Below are positions 47,001 to 60,000 of a stretch of DNA of 64,000 nt, one piece after another. The first letter of the stretch is position 1. Each line of letters starts with the position of its first letter. A model generated the notes under the pieces. The model did not search any database. It was given only the letters and a program-made list of their open reading frames with translations, and was not told the DNA's origin. Both the position numbers and the translations under genes were made by a program. Source of the DNA: Zantedeschia hybrid cultivar (taxonomy: Eukaryota; Streptophyta; Magnoliopsida; Alismatales; Araceae); assembly GCA_030544215.1 (NCBI GenBank), contig JARZZO010000003.1, forward strand, positions 47,970,045 to 48,034,044, read 5' to 3'.

Positions 47001-50000
47001 GGGTAGGCTCCGTCAGGGCTGCGGGAAGGCGTGGGAGCTGTGCGGTTGGCTTCCAGGGGGCGACTTCTCGCTGGGATAGCCGACGGCAGCGCAGAGAGGG
47101 AGAGAAGGAAGGCTGTCGTGGAGGGGGAATCACGCAGAGAGGGAGAGGGAGGGAGGAGAAGGAAGACGAGGAGGAAGACAGGAAGGAGATAGCTGCAGGG
47201 GGGGGGAAGATTGGGTCTTCACGCCCATGCACACGCACACATGGCGGCTGCAAACAAATTTCGTCTTTCAAAATTCTTCAATGCCCTCCAAAAGAGGCTA
47301 CAGTGCCTTAAATAGAATAAAAAAAAAACCCTAATAGCCACCTAATGAAGCAAATGACGAATTAGCCCTAACACAATGCAGAAAATGCTAAATAAATAAA
47401 AAGGAGATAACTGGGCCTCATAACGGGTCTTACATCAGTCCTAACTGCTCCTCAATACAATAAACACAAGCCAACACTAGGGAGACCCATCGTCGAGCCA
47501 CAGAGATGCTGGGTAGGCTGCAGTCGTCCTCCTCCGACGGTACACGCGAGTCGGGTCGAACCGGGTCCGTGCGCGGGTGTCCTCACTAATTCTCCCCGGC
47601 TGGGAAGAACTCGACCCTGTTGAGTATGGGTCTCGCCCACTCTGATATCGCTCCAGAAGGTCTGGGTCGATCTGCTGCAGCTCCTCTCGTGTGATCCACG
47701 TGTCGTCTGTAGACGGCCGTCCTCTCCAGTGGACCAGATAGCGCTGGTAGGCCCCATCCCTAGAAGTAACAACCTGCTCGTCCAGTATATGATCAATCTG
47801 CTCTCTCCGTGCTGGTAAGGGGGCTGGAAGTGGACACTCTGGGGTGGGGTCACTCGCAAGGGGGGTAGAAGGCTCAAACGGATCACTGGGTATCACTGCC
47901 GGGTCCCGATAGGCCACCAAATCTGAGATATTGAATGTGTTGCTGATGCCATAGTCGGATGGTAGATCCACCACATACGCGTTCGGTCCAATCCGTTTTA
48001 TCACTCTGAAGGGGCCGGCTCCCCGAGCTTGCAGCTTCTTGACGGTTCCGGAAGGAAACCGCTCAGGTCGAACCCTGATCATCACGTAATCTCCCTCATG
48101 AAACTCCTGGGGTCGTCGATGCGCATCTGCCAGTTGCTTGTAACGCTCATTGCTGATTTCAATGTGACGACGGATATCCTCATGCAGACTCCTAATATGA
48201 TCAGCCAGGGACTGTGCAGACTCGGACGTACGGGACTGGATGGGTAAAGGAACAAGGTCAACGGGTTCCCTAGGCCTATAACCTGTAACAATCTCAAATG
48301 GACACATGCCTGTAGACCTATTGACCGAACTATTATATGCAAACTCAGCCTGCCAAAGCATCTGATCCCACCCTCGCGTACGCTCACCCACAAGACACCG
48401 CAGCAGGTCACCCAGACTCTGATTGACGACCTCGGTCTGTCCATCGGTCTGAGGGTGATAGGCAGTGGAGAATTTCAGCTTGGTGCCCATCAAGTGCCAA
48501 AGGGTCTTCCAAAAATAGCTGACAAATCGAACATCCTGATCCGAGACGATGGTCTTGGGCAGCCCATGCAGACGAACCACACTCTCATGGAATAACTGGG
48601 CCACTCGAGACGCATCAGATGTCTTCGAACAGGGGATAAAGTGTGCCATTTTGGAAAACCGATCGACGACGACCATGATAGAGTCGTGCTTTCGAATCGT
48701 TCGTGGCAGGCCCAAGACAAAATCCATACTAATGTCCTGCCACGGACAATCCGGCACGGGAAGAGGGGTGTAAAGACCAGTATTCTGCTTCTTCTGCTTT
48801 GCCGTAGCGCATATGCGGCACTGAGCAACAATGCGAGCAACGTCGCGCTTCAGGCTCGGCCAGAAGAATCTGTACTCAACAAGCTCAATGGTCTTATTCC
48901 GGCCAAAGTGACCGGCTAGACCCCCAGCGTGAACCTCCCACATCAAGAAATCGCGGACAGAGGTCCGGGGAATGCACAACCTGGATCCACGAAACAGATA
49001 GCCCTCCTGGAGGACGTACTCACTGTGCTCTCTAGAGGGCCCGGACTGCAGGGCCGAGTGGATCAGACCAAAGTCGGGACAAGTAGGGTACTCGTCCCGC
49101 AACCTCTCGAATCCCGTGACTTCTACACTGACAACTGATAGAAGGGAAGATCGCCTGCTCAGTGCGTCAGCCACGCGGTTCTCCACACCCGCCTTGTGAG
49201 TCAGGACGAACGTATAAGCTTGAAGAAATTCAACCCATCGACTGTGTCTCGGGTTTAGCTTCTTCTGGGCATGGAGAAACCGGAGCGCCTCATGGTCAGA
49301 GTATAAAACGAACTCCTGCGGTAGCAGATAGTGTCTCCAATACCTCAAAGCCTGCACTACCGCATAGAACTCCTTGTCATAGGTGGAGTACTTCAGCTTA
49401 GCATCATTCAATTTCTCGCTGAAGTATGCTATGGGATGGCCCTCCTGGCTCAAAACCCCACCTATGCCGACACCAGAAGCGTCGCAAGAGACCTCAAACA
49501 CCCTCGAAAAATCAGGCAAGCGAAGGACAGGTGCTTGGGTCATGCGCTCCTTGATGTCACGAAAGGCTGAAGCAGCAGCCTTCGTCCACAGAAAGGCTCC
49601 CTTCCGAATGCAATCAGTGATCGGAGCCGTGATGGAGCTGAATCCGCGAATAAATCGGCGGTAGAACGTCGCTAAGTCGTGAAAACTCCGCACATCATGG
49701 ATAGACTGCGGCTCAGGCCATTCTACCACCGCTCTGATCTTTTCGAGATCAGCGGAGACGCCCTCAGAAGACACGATGAACCCTAAGAAGATCACTCGAT
49801 CTGTCATAAATGCGCACTTCTTAAGGTTCCCATACAAGCTCTCTCGACGAAGAGTAATGCACACCTGCCGAAGGTGCTCCACGTGGTCCTCCCTAGAACG
49901 GCTATAGATAAGTATATCATCAAAGTATACGACCAAAAATGTGCCAATGAACGGTCGTAATACCTGAGTCATGAGCCGCATGAAGGTACTAGGGGCGTTG

Positions 50001-53000
50001 GACAGGCCGAAGGGCATGACCAACCACTCATAAAGTCCATCCTTCGTCTTGAAAGCTGTCTTCCACTCATCCCCAGGTCTAATCCGAACCTGGTAATAGC
50101 CACTCTTCAGATCGATCTTGGAAAATACAGTGGCTCCCGCCATCATATCAAGCATGTCGTCGAGGCGGGGAATGGGAAAACGGTATCTCACCGTGATGCG
50201 GTTGATCGCGCGACTATCCACGCACATTCTCCAAGTGCCATCTTTCTTTGGAGCAAGAAGTGCGGGGACGGCGCAGGGACTCATGCTCTCGCGAATGGAG
50301 CCCCTCGCCAGGAGTTCCTCAACCTGCCTCTGGAGCTCAGAATGCTCCTTAGGATTCATGCGATAGTGTGGCAGGTTGGGTAGGGTGGCTCCCGGAATCA
50401 GGTCGATGGCGTGCTGGATGTCACGCATAGGAGGAAGACCTTCCGGAAGATCCTCAGGAAAGATATCCTGAAACTCCTGGAGAAGAGAGGTGACCTCGGT
50501 AGGGTGCTCACTCGGGGTCTCGGCAGTAACCTCTCTAACCGCTAAAAGAAACACATGATCACTCTCAGTCAAATCATGCTCAAGCTCCCTGGCAGAGATA
50601 AGCTGTAAAGCTACAGTAGAAGGTGTGCCAAGGAGGGAAGGCTCGCGAGTGCTGGTAATGTCCGATCTGGTCGGACGGGAACTGGAACATGTGCTCGCCA
50701 GAGCCGTGCAGAGAGTGGTAGCTGAGCTAACAGGCGTGGTGCTAGAAGGGGTAGCACCACCTGAAGGAAGTGAAGGGGTACTCGGGGATGCTGAAGAACT
50801 CCCCTGAGAAGTACCCTGCTGAGAGGACGCCCTAGGTCGGGAGGGCTGTAAAGTGATGAGCAGGTCGCCGTACTGGAATATGCAAGTGTTGGACCGGCCC
50901 TCCAGGGTCGCGTCCATATCATACAACCACGGCCTACCAAGAATAAGACTCCCGACCTCCATAGGAAGAATATCACACCAGATCTCGTCCTCATATGGTG
51001 GGAAGTGAATGGGAACAAGGCACCTCGTCTGGATGGGAATGGAAGTAGAATCCACCCAAGAAACTCTGTAAGGACGAGGGTGACCAACATCAGCCAATCC
51101 AAGGCGTGCGACGGCATTAGTGGAGATTGCGTTGATGCAACTACCACTATCAATGATCACCTTGCACACCTTGCCATCAACACGGTAGTAGGTGTGAAAG
51201 ATAGTAGTGCGGCGCCAATCATCACACACCCTCGGCTGGGTCAGGATGCATCTAACCACGCCAATCCTATCCTCACTAGGACGCTCCTCATGATCACCAT
51301 CCCACAGAAACTGAGCCTGGATGCATCCCACGATCTCACCCTCAGAGTGAAAATCATCCGCCATCTCATCTCCAGCCTCATAGCTCACAGGCTGCAATGC
51401 GGGCTGGTGCTCCTCAGGGTCTACCTCTCCCATAACCATGGCCCTAGTCGGACACTGAGACTTGAAATGCCCAAATCCCTGACAATTGTAACACCGAATA
51501 CGGGATCCGCCCTCCTGGGAGGACTCTCCTCTAATCGGGGCCTTCCCCTTATCCTCCCGCCTAGGTGGCGGGGTTCCCACAGGGGGACGGACAGGGGGGG
51601 CCGGTAAGGCGGGCACTGAGTCTCTCTGGGGAAAACGAGGGCGAGAGGGGGGGTCCTGACGACTGGGGTCAGCAGGCCTGAAGGCCGGAGCTCTCTGTGG
51701 CACCCCCGGGGTGGTGCGCTGATCAATGGGACGCTGGTAGGGCGGCCGAGTACGTGGGGGTGAATCCACCTCAAGCTCAAACTGCTCCATCTCTCTCGCG
51801 ACCTGATAGGCATGCTCGATGGTCGTCACATGCTGACGGAACAGTTCCTGCTGATACACACGACGTAGACCCTTCCGAAAGCGGGAAAGAGTCAACGCGC
51901 TCTCCTCTCGAGCCCCACATCTCATCAGGTACTCATCAAACTCGGCAATGTACTCAGAAACAGTGCGAGTGCCCTGCGAGATGCTCTGCCACCTATCAAT
52001 GAGGCGGTGGCGGTAAGTCGGGGGAAGGTATTTCTCTCTCAGCTTAACCTTCATGTCTTCCCACGACTCAATGGGATCATGCCGACGCTGCTCAAGAAGG
52101 TCCTCGACATTCGACCAATAGGTCTGAGCCTGGCCTGTCAGCTTCATCATGGCGAACCGAGCTCGCCGAGCGTCAGTCATACCCATCCAATCGAAGTAGC
52201 GGTTCATGCTGGCCTCCCAATCAAGGTAGACCTTCGGGTCCAAGGACCCGTCAAAAGTGGGAGCATCCGCACGAGCGGCCCGCCGGTCATCCAGGTCCCT
52301 CGGGACGTGATGGGGCCTCCGCTCCTCCTCAAAATCATCCCAATCGTCCAGATCATCCCGATCCCTCGGACGTCGATGGCGTCTAGGCGCCTCACCAAAC
52401 TCGGGCTGAACCCCTCGGGCGTACCGATCATACCGATCACCTCGATCATATCGCTCAGCTCGGTCAGCTCGATCGCGACGGTCGTGTCGATCCTCTCGAT
52501 CGTGTCGATCGAATCGCACGTCCTGGCCGCGTCGCTCTAGCCGATCATCACGGTCACGAAGATCCCAGTGATCATAACGATCATTCCCATCCACCTGACG
52601 CCTCGCGCGTCTCTGATCGGCGCCCTCAAACCTCTCACGCTGCCTATGATGCCTCAACTGTCTACGCGCAGCAACCTGGTCTATCAACTCCTCACGCAGA
52701 TCATAATCAGCCCCGTCATCGGCAAGACGCCGATCGTCAACAGGATCAGCCCTAGGAAGGGCCTCATCATGAGGAACATGGACGGCCGGAACAGGATGTC
52801 CCGGGTGACGGGGAACTGGGGCATGGGCAAGGACCCCTGGAGCACCCCTGTGACCTGCTAGGTCCTGAATCGTACGCTCCGAGTCATCAACTCGGTTCTC
52901 ACCAGAGCGGTTCGAACCTCCCCCATTCGCCTGGCGCTGGTCCCACAAATCCATGCGCTGCACGAGCCGACTAACTGTCGCGGCTAAATCGGAAACATTT

Positions 53001-56000
53001 GGGGACCCCGCCTGCGAACCTGACGCAGGTGCAGACATGTGGAAAATCGCACTGCTACGGGTGGGCATGCAAGGCAGACAGAGTGACAACGTGCATCAAC
53101 TGACACCACAACTGACGCCTAAATGACTAACATGCATAATATGGAACAACTAAACACAATGATACGCTAACTAGATGGAGACACGCTAAAACTAACAAGA
53201 TGAATAAGATAAATAGATGAAAATGCAACAGAGACGCCCTAGCCACAACCTACGGCTCTGATACCAAAACTGACGCGGGACGACTACCGAAACGGGTCCG
53301 AACTAGTGTCACGATCCGAAACCAGCAAATGTAGCGTACAGGTACGGCAAATACTCCTCGAGAGTCCATGTTTTCATGAAGATAACCACGCAACGCAAGT
53401 CACACGCAACTCGAGTATCGTCCGCTCACAGTGATAAAATAACAGGACCGGCGTAGTAAGAACTACCACTAGGCTAGGACGGAGTCAACGCAGTCAATAT
53501 ACTCAATTTCATGCCAAGAGACGGTCCTCACACTCACAATCCGGCAATCATGAATAATATCTAGCTAGGACCCTACTCTCAAGCACGGGAACATGTATGA
53601 CCATATAATAAACGACAAGTCGGCAAGGAATCAAGGACACAAAAACACTAACCGACCCACTGTAGAGTGGGGCAATACCGGACAGACAGAGTCTGCTAAA
53701 ACGCCACGACTTCCTGCGATCAGCGTCGAACCATTCCCGGGGAATGACGAACCCTCTCTGGTGCGGTTATAACTCCGACAGCTGCTGCTGCGTGCCGCGG
53801 TGTGTGTGACTGCAGGGGGGGCAAATCGGGAGCCGACTACTGTGGTGCTGAGTGTTGCGGGGCCGCGTGTGAGGGTGCCTGCGGGGGAGAGAGGCCACGA
53901 ACGGGCCGTGCCCCACCAGACGAAGGTTCCGGGAATGCAGACCGATGGGCGGCGTTGACTGAGGCCGGCGGGGAGCGACTGCTGAGGCCGCCGGGAAGAA
54001 AGGCTCGTGGAGATGGCCGCCTCGGACCGGTGGTGGTGGAGGTGGTGGACGGCGAGTCCCTGCGGGGCAGGCCGACACGGCAGCGTGCGGGACCGGGCCT
54101 GCGGGACGGAACCGTGCGGAGGCCGTCGGGCCCGGGTGCAGCAGCCGGCGGCGGTTGGTCCGGTTCCTGCGTGCGGGGCTGGAAGGCGTGCGCGGAGAGG
54201 GAAGGAGGAGGCGGATTCGCGGCCTGCGTGCAGGGGCTGGCGGAACAGGGGCGAGCAGGTGGCCCGAAGGAGGCCGCCGGGTTTCGCAGACCTGCGTGCA
54301 GGGGTTGGCAGAACAGGGGCGAGCGGGTGGCCCGAAGGAGGCCGCCGAGGTTCGCAGACGGAAGACTCGGCCGCGTTCAGGTCCGGCGACGGCGGAGCCG
54401 CAGGGGTGGTCCTCCAGGGCCTGCGAGCGTTGGAAGCCGGCGGGAGAATCCCGGGTAGGCTCCGTCAGGGCTGCGGGAAGGCGTGGGAGCCGTGCGGTTG
54501 GCTTCCAGGGGGCGACTTCTCGCTGGGATAGCCGACGGCAGCGCAGAGAGGGAGAGAAGGAAGGCTGTCGTGGAGGGGGAATCACGCAGAGAGGGAGAGG
54601 GAGGGAGGAGAAGGAAGACGAGGAGGAAGACATGAAGGAGATAGCTGCAGGGGGGGGAAGATTGGGTCTTCACGCCCATGCACACGCACACATGGCGGCT
54701 GCAAACAAATTTCGTCTTTCAAAATTCTTCAATGCCCTCCAAAAGAGGCTACAGTGCCTTAAATAGAATAAAAAAAAAACCCTAATAGCCACCTAATGAA
54801 GCAAATGACGAATTAGCCCTAACACAATGCAAAAAATGCTAAATAAATAAAAAGGAGATAACTGGGCCTCATAATGGGCCTTACATCAGTCCTAACTGCT
54901 CCTCAATACAATAAACACAAGCCAACACTAGGGAGATCCATCGTCGAGCCACAGAGATGCTGGGTAGGCTGCAGTCGTCCTCCTCCGACGGTACACGCGA
55001 GTCGGGTCGAACCGGGTCCGTGCGCGGGTGTCCTCACCACTTTACACCAGGCCCAACATCTGCAATTGCATTCACCATCGTTTGAAGATATGGACTGGAT
55101 GCTGTATATACTGGCACATCTGCATGTAAAAACTATTTCACAATTCTTTTCAAGGCATTTTTTGCTGAGGCCTCGACTCCTTTCAATGTTTGCTTGATTT
55201 CAGGCTGTCTGACAGACCTTGATATGTACAAAAATTAGTCCATAGGACTGCGTGCCACATCTGACGTTCGTCCACAATCCAACATAGAACTAGCAGTCCT
55301 ACGACCAGAAGAGCCCTTAGGAACGAATTTCCCAGGCTGAGAAGCAGTAGGCACTGATCCACCTGATGATCCTATACCTCTTCGCTGGTCCTCATCTTCT
55401 CTATTTGTCCGCAAACTGGCACGAACAGCTCTGGTGCACTCTGCATCAGGGTCATCTGGATCCTCCTCCTCCTCCTCATCATCATCTAAATTGATTGGCC
55501 GCTGAACAGGTAGACTGTAATCCCTTCGTCTCTGGCGCCCTGATATCTCATCTTGTAAATCCATGTGTTGTTGAGATGATAAATCTTTCTGTGCCTTTTT
55601 ACCCATCATATAAGTCCTTATTTCTTTCTTTAAGTCCAACGGGACTGACTCACACCTATTGACGTCTCCTGATATGCCAGCAAGATGATTTTTTAGGCGA
55701 TACACGCCACCACCCATCTCCTTTCCACACCAGTTGCATTTGACCCTCCTCCTAACACTGTCTACTAGTGTGCAATGTTGCCAACCAGGATCAGCACTCT
55801 GCTGCTCCACATCCTGTTCATGATGTCCTTGCTCTGCCATATTCCTGCATAACATAAAAACACAAAAATACAATAAGATTGTAGTTTAATTGAGTGTTTG
55901 GCACACTCAATTGAACAAAAATTACATTAATCATATAAAAGTCCTAATTATTAACCCTTAATTAAGGTTAATTTTGAGAAATTAGTACTATAGAGGAGTA

Positions 56001-57023
56001 ATTAATACAAAAAATTGTACAATTAGGTTCTAATTTGTTCAATTGAGTGTTTGGCACATTCAATTGAACCATAATTACACTAATTATACAAAAGAACTAA
56101 TTTTTAACACCTAATTAGAGTTAATTTTATCAAATTAACGCTAATAACATGCAATTAATGTAAAAAACTATGCAATTAGATTGTAATAAGTTCAATTGAG
56201 TGTTTGGCACACTCAATTGAATCCTAATTACACTAATCATACAAAAGTCCTAATTTTTAAATCCTAATTAGGGTTAATTTTACCAAATTAACGCTAATAA
56301 CATGCAATTAATGCAAAAAACTATGCAATCATATTGTAATAAGTTCAATTGAGTGTTTGACACACTCAATTGAACCATAATTACACTAATCATACAAAAG
56401 TCCCAAATTTTAACCCTTAATTAAGGTTAATTTTTTCAAATTAACGCTAATAACATGCAATTAATACAAAAAACTATGCAATCAGATTGTAATAAGTTCA
56501 ATTGAGTGTTTGGCACACTCAATTGATCAAACACTCAATTGAACTCTAATTACACTAATCATACAAAAGTCCTAATTTTTAACTCATAATTAGAGTTAAT
56601 TTTAACTAAATAACGTTAATAACATGTAATTAATGCAAAAAAATGTACAATTAGGTTCTAATAAGTTCAATTGAGTATTTGATACACTCAATTGAACCTT
56701 AATTATACTAATCATACAAAAATTCCAATGTTTAACTCCTAATTAAGGTTATTTTTGGGGATTTTGTCTAATCAACATGCTAATTTTTTTTTGAACTTAA
56801 ATATTAATAGATCTACACAATGTACACAATCATATATCATTTTTAATTTTTTGAGAGTTAAAAAAAAATTAGATCGAAATATACATAAACTCAGATCAAG
56901 ATGCGGAAACAAAATCGGAGGTCGACGGCGGCGGTGATGGCGACAACAACGGCGGTGGTGGCTCCCGGCCGGCCGGCCGACAATGACGAGGTAAAAACCC
57001 CCTTCTTTCGGTCGAGATCTCAA

Positions 57024-57072
<49 letters not shown>

Positions 57073-60000
57073 AGAAGAAGAAGAAGAAGAAGAAAATGGC
57101 GGCAGACGTCCGGCGCCGGCGGGGGGGCCAGCGGCGAGTGGCGGCGGTGGCTAGGGGAGGGGGAGGGCCGGAGGGGCTGGGTGAATGGGGGAAGGGCAGC
57201 AGCTAGCAATAGAAACGCTGCTGGCTGCTAGCTCCCGATCCCCCCTTAAGGGGGGATCCGGGAGTGCCAGAATCGGGCCAAATCGGATATGGACCGGCCT
57301 GATCGGCCGGTTCGGATCCGATTTGGTCCGATTTTTTTTTTTTCGAAATTGGTGGGGGGGGGGAGAGACAGTGAAATCCCCCCCGAATCGGATCGGAACC
57401 CGCCGATTCCGCAATCCATGCTTATGCTGGTATAAGCTTCATGGATTGCTTACACTAGGATAAGCCATCCAATTATCAATGGTGCTCAGAGGAAGCTGCT
57501 TCCATGGCTGGCCAGTGTATATCCATTGTTATTGAGAAACTTGTTTATATCCTAGAAAATATCAGATTTTGTTTCTCATTTCTCGCATCGATTTTTGTTT
57601 CAGCTTAATTTGTGATTCAAAATGTAAAGCGCTTTTGCTTCACGACTTGTTTCCCGCTTTGGTCTTCCATCTTGGCAACTAATGTATATCCTTGGACCCT
57701 AACCTGGGCTGCCAATTTAGCCTACTGCAGGGCTGCATTTTAAAGGTATAGCTCAGCTGTTTGTGCTGCATGTGGTGACCTTGATGTCTTGTATTTGAGT
57801 CTAAACTATAGGACACGAAGCTTTTAACAATGTTCAATTTAAATATTATTTTCACGTTACCTTTATTTAAATTTTTTAAAACCAGTTCATATCTACCGGC
57901 CATGGGGCCTGAGGTCTGCAGTGTGTGTATGAGCTCTAGCCCATGACTTGAAGGCCCATGTGCATTTTGCTGCACCCTCCTCACCCGCTCTAAGCAAAGG
58001 TTTTGGCTGTTAAATTTTTTCTCTTTTGATAAATTGCCCAATGCTCAAGGGTTCATTATCCATTTTTAAAGAAAAGAAAAAATAAGAAACAAAGAAAATA
58101 CCTGTTTACATTTTCTTTCTATTCTTGATAAATTTCCATTGATTTGTCAAATGGAAAATGGAAACACTGTTCCCGTTTCTAACTCTGGCCCTTTTATAGA
58201 CCTACCTCTTTGTTTCTTTTTTAACATCTCAAGCTTGGATAGAGGAGCTCAAGACAGGCAAATTAGCCAACTCATGCAGCACCTGTGCATGCATCAGACC
58301 CAGGTCATCAGACCCAGGTCAGGGTGGAGGACTGCTGGAAAGATGAAAAGCAGTAAACAGTTATTAAAAATTTAAAAATGAGAGAAAAAGAATATAGTAA
58401 AAATTGGTAAAAATAGAAATAATAAGTAAATTCTGTCCACCAACATTTTCTCTTTTTCCTCTTCTCTCATCCTCCAGAAAATCTGGTTCACTCTTCCTTG
58501 TCTCTCATCTCTCTTCTTCTTACTCATCTTCATTCTCATTGTGTTCATCATTGTTTTTGTTTCTTTGTCATCATTGTTGTTGCCATCCTTCTCCTTTCTT
58601 TCACCTGTCTATTCTGCACTGCGGGTGCCAATCCTGGTGCAAATTTAATTTATCTCATCAATGTTGGCCATTTCAGCTTTTCATGGATGATTTTATTGGG
58701 AAGTAATGTGTACGCTCTAAACTCCAGGATAACAGTCTCTAAAATTCATCTGGTAAAATCACCCAGACATTTTCTTTTCATCATTTGTCCCCATTTTGTA
58801 GAACATAACTACATAATAGATCCACATGCCATTGCACCCAGGTAATATTTTATAGTTTTCTTGTGTTTCTTGTTAGAGGAAGCTTTTCCACAGATCTAGT
58901 GCTCGACCACAAACATGTTAGTTCTTCATGCCTTGTCTCCTCAATTATGGACCTATAACTTGCTCATATATTAAAATTGGCGACTTTGTTTGGAGGTCAT
59001 CTGCTAGATGATTTTGAGTGATTCAATTCCCTTTTGGTTTGTTCCCCTCTGATAACATTAAGGGTCCGTCATCTATCAGGTCAATGATGCAGTGCTTGTG
59101 GGTGACAGCCTAGTATCCTGCTCTTCTGACACCACACTTAAGGTTCGTGAAATACAGATATACCATTGAAGGCTCAGTTTTTTGGTGGTTTATACTTACT
59201 CATTTGCGCTATTGATGACTAGTTGTGGAATTGCTTGTCTGATGTGGCTTGCACGAGGACTCTGCGCCAACATTCTGACTATGTCATATGCCTTGCGGCA
59301 ACAGGAAAAAATGTAATATCTTCTGAAGATCCTTCCTACTCTTTCTGCATATATGATTGACAGGTTTTTCAAGTTGAGAGGACTTATTTTTTTGTCTAAA
59401 CAATAGTTCAATTCCATCAGGAAGGGCTAACTGATTGTAGCATGCACAGCAAGTTTTTGTTTCGTTTGCTGGCTTGAGTTTCTGATTCTTTTGTAGTCCT
59501 GTATTGTAGAGCAATATTGTTGCCTCTGGTGGACTTGGTGGGGAAGTCTTTATTTGGGATATTGAAGCAGCACTTGCTCCAGTGAGCAAATCTATTGATA
59601 TGGTGGAGGATGAAAGTTCAAACGGAATTGCTGGTTCAGGAAATACCGGGCTCCCTATCACAAGTCTTCGCTCAATTAATTCAAGCAGTAGCATTTCTAT
59701 GCATGCTACACAATCACATGGATACAGTCCTGTTGCTGCAAAAGGCCATAAGGAGTCTGTCTATGCACTGGCAATGAATGATAGTGGAACATTACTTGTA
59801 TCTGGTGGAACTGAGAAGGTGCTCACTTAGTTTACCTTTTCCCCTAGGTTAACCATGAGGTCCATGACTCTTCTAATCACTCTTAAACGTATCCGTTTGT
59901 CTTCACTTTTAGTATGTATTATTTTTGTGATCATGGTTTGCCCAAGCATCGAGTGTTACATGGCTTCGTTCTCTATGTCTGGTGGAGTTTTCCATAGTCA

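Larger units (their letters stand above)
45819..55039 (-). mobile_element. Intact CRM-lineage Ty3/gypsy retrotransposon (9,221 bp)
   Basis: The LTRs are 45819-47588 (3') and 53271-55039 (5'), 1,770 and 1,769 bp. On the - strand the LTR starts TGGTGAGGACACC (TAG in the 3' copy) and ends CCGCGTCA. The 5-bp duplication CTTTA flanks it. The primer-binding site for initiator Met tRNA is 53255-53266 and the polypurine tract CCGGGGAGAAT lies just inside 47589. One uninterrupted 1,870-codon gag-pol ORF spans the interior and runs into the 3' LTR. By eye the LTRs differ at about 17 sites plus one 1-bp indel (about 1%). RT wording (ESMSPCAVPALL, CVDSRAINRITVRYRFPIPRLDDMLD) fits the CRM clade of chromoviruses. 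It may still be autonomous. Confidence 0.88.
42728..57420 (-). mobile_element. hAT DNA transposon (about 5.5 kb without the nested CRM element)
   Basis: The left end reads CAAGGAATTCCGGGTCGG and the right end, reverse-complemented, CATGGATTGCGGAATCGG. The terminal repeats are imperfect (7 of the first 10 match), with GATCGG-rich subterminal sequence at both ends and an 8-bp near-identical duplication outside. The transposase is on the - strand: BED finger at about 55.7 kb, DUF659-type region split by the CRM insertion, dimerisation domain at about 44.3 kb. Several stops and frameshifts show it is inactive. Non-coding extras include a six-unit repeat (55863-56750) and GA/GAA microsatellites (57027-57095). 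Confidence 0.75.

Noticed and set aside
46315..47311. Long overlapping frames on both strands (up to 318 codons)
   Set aside because: They lie wholly in the GC-rich part of the CRM LTR, recur in the other LTR (53767-54766), resemble no protein and have Pro/Arg/Gly-biased composition typical of chance frames.
54889..55039. Apparent tandem CRM element, since the right LTR seems to be followed by 150 bp of internal polyprotein sequence
   Set aside because: The CTTTA duplication and a CA end fall at 55039/55040, and the polypurine tract on the other side lies at 47589. The 150 bp is therefore part of both LTRs, and the ORF simply overlaps the 3' LTR.
55863..56750. Centromeric satellite candidate because of the about 152-bp unit length
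   Set aside because: Only six diverged copies occur, confined to one hAT element. There is no evidence of a long array.
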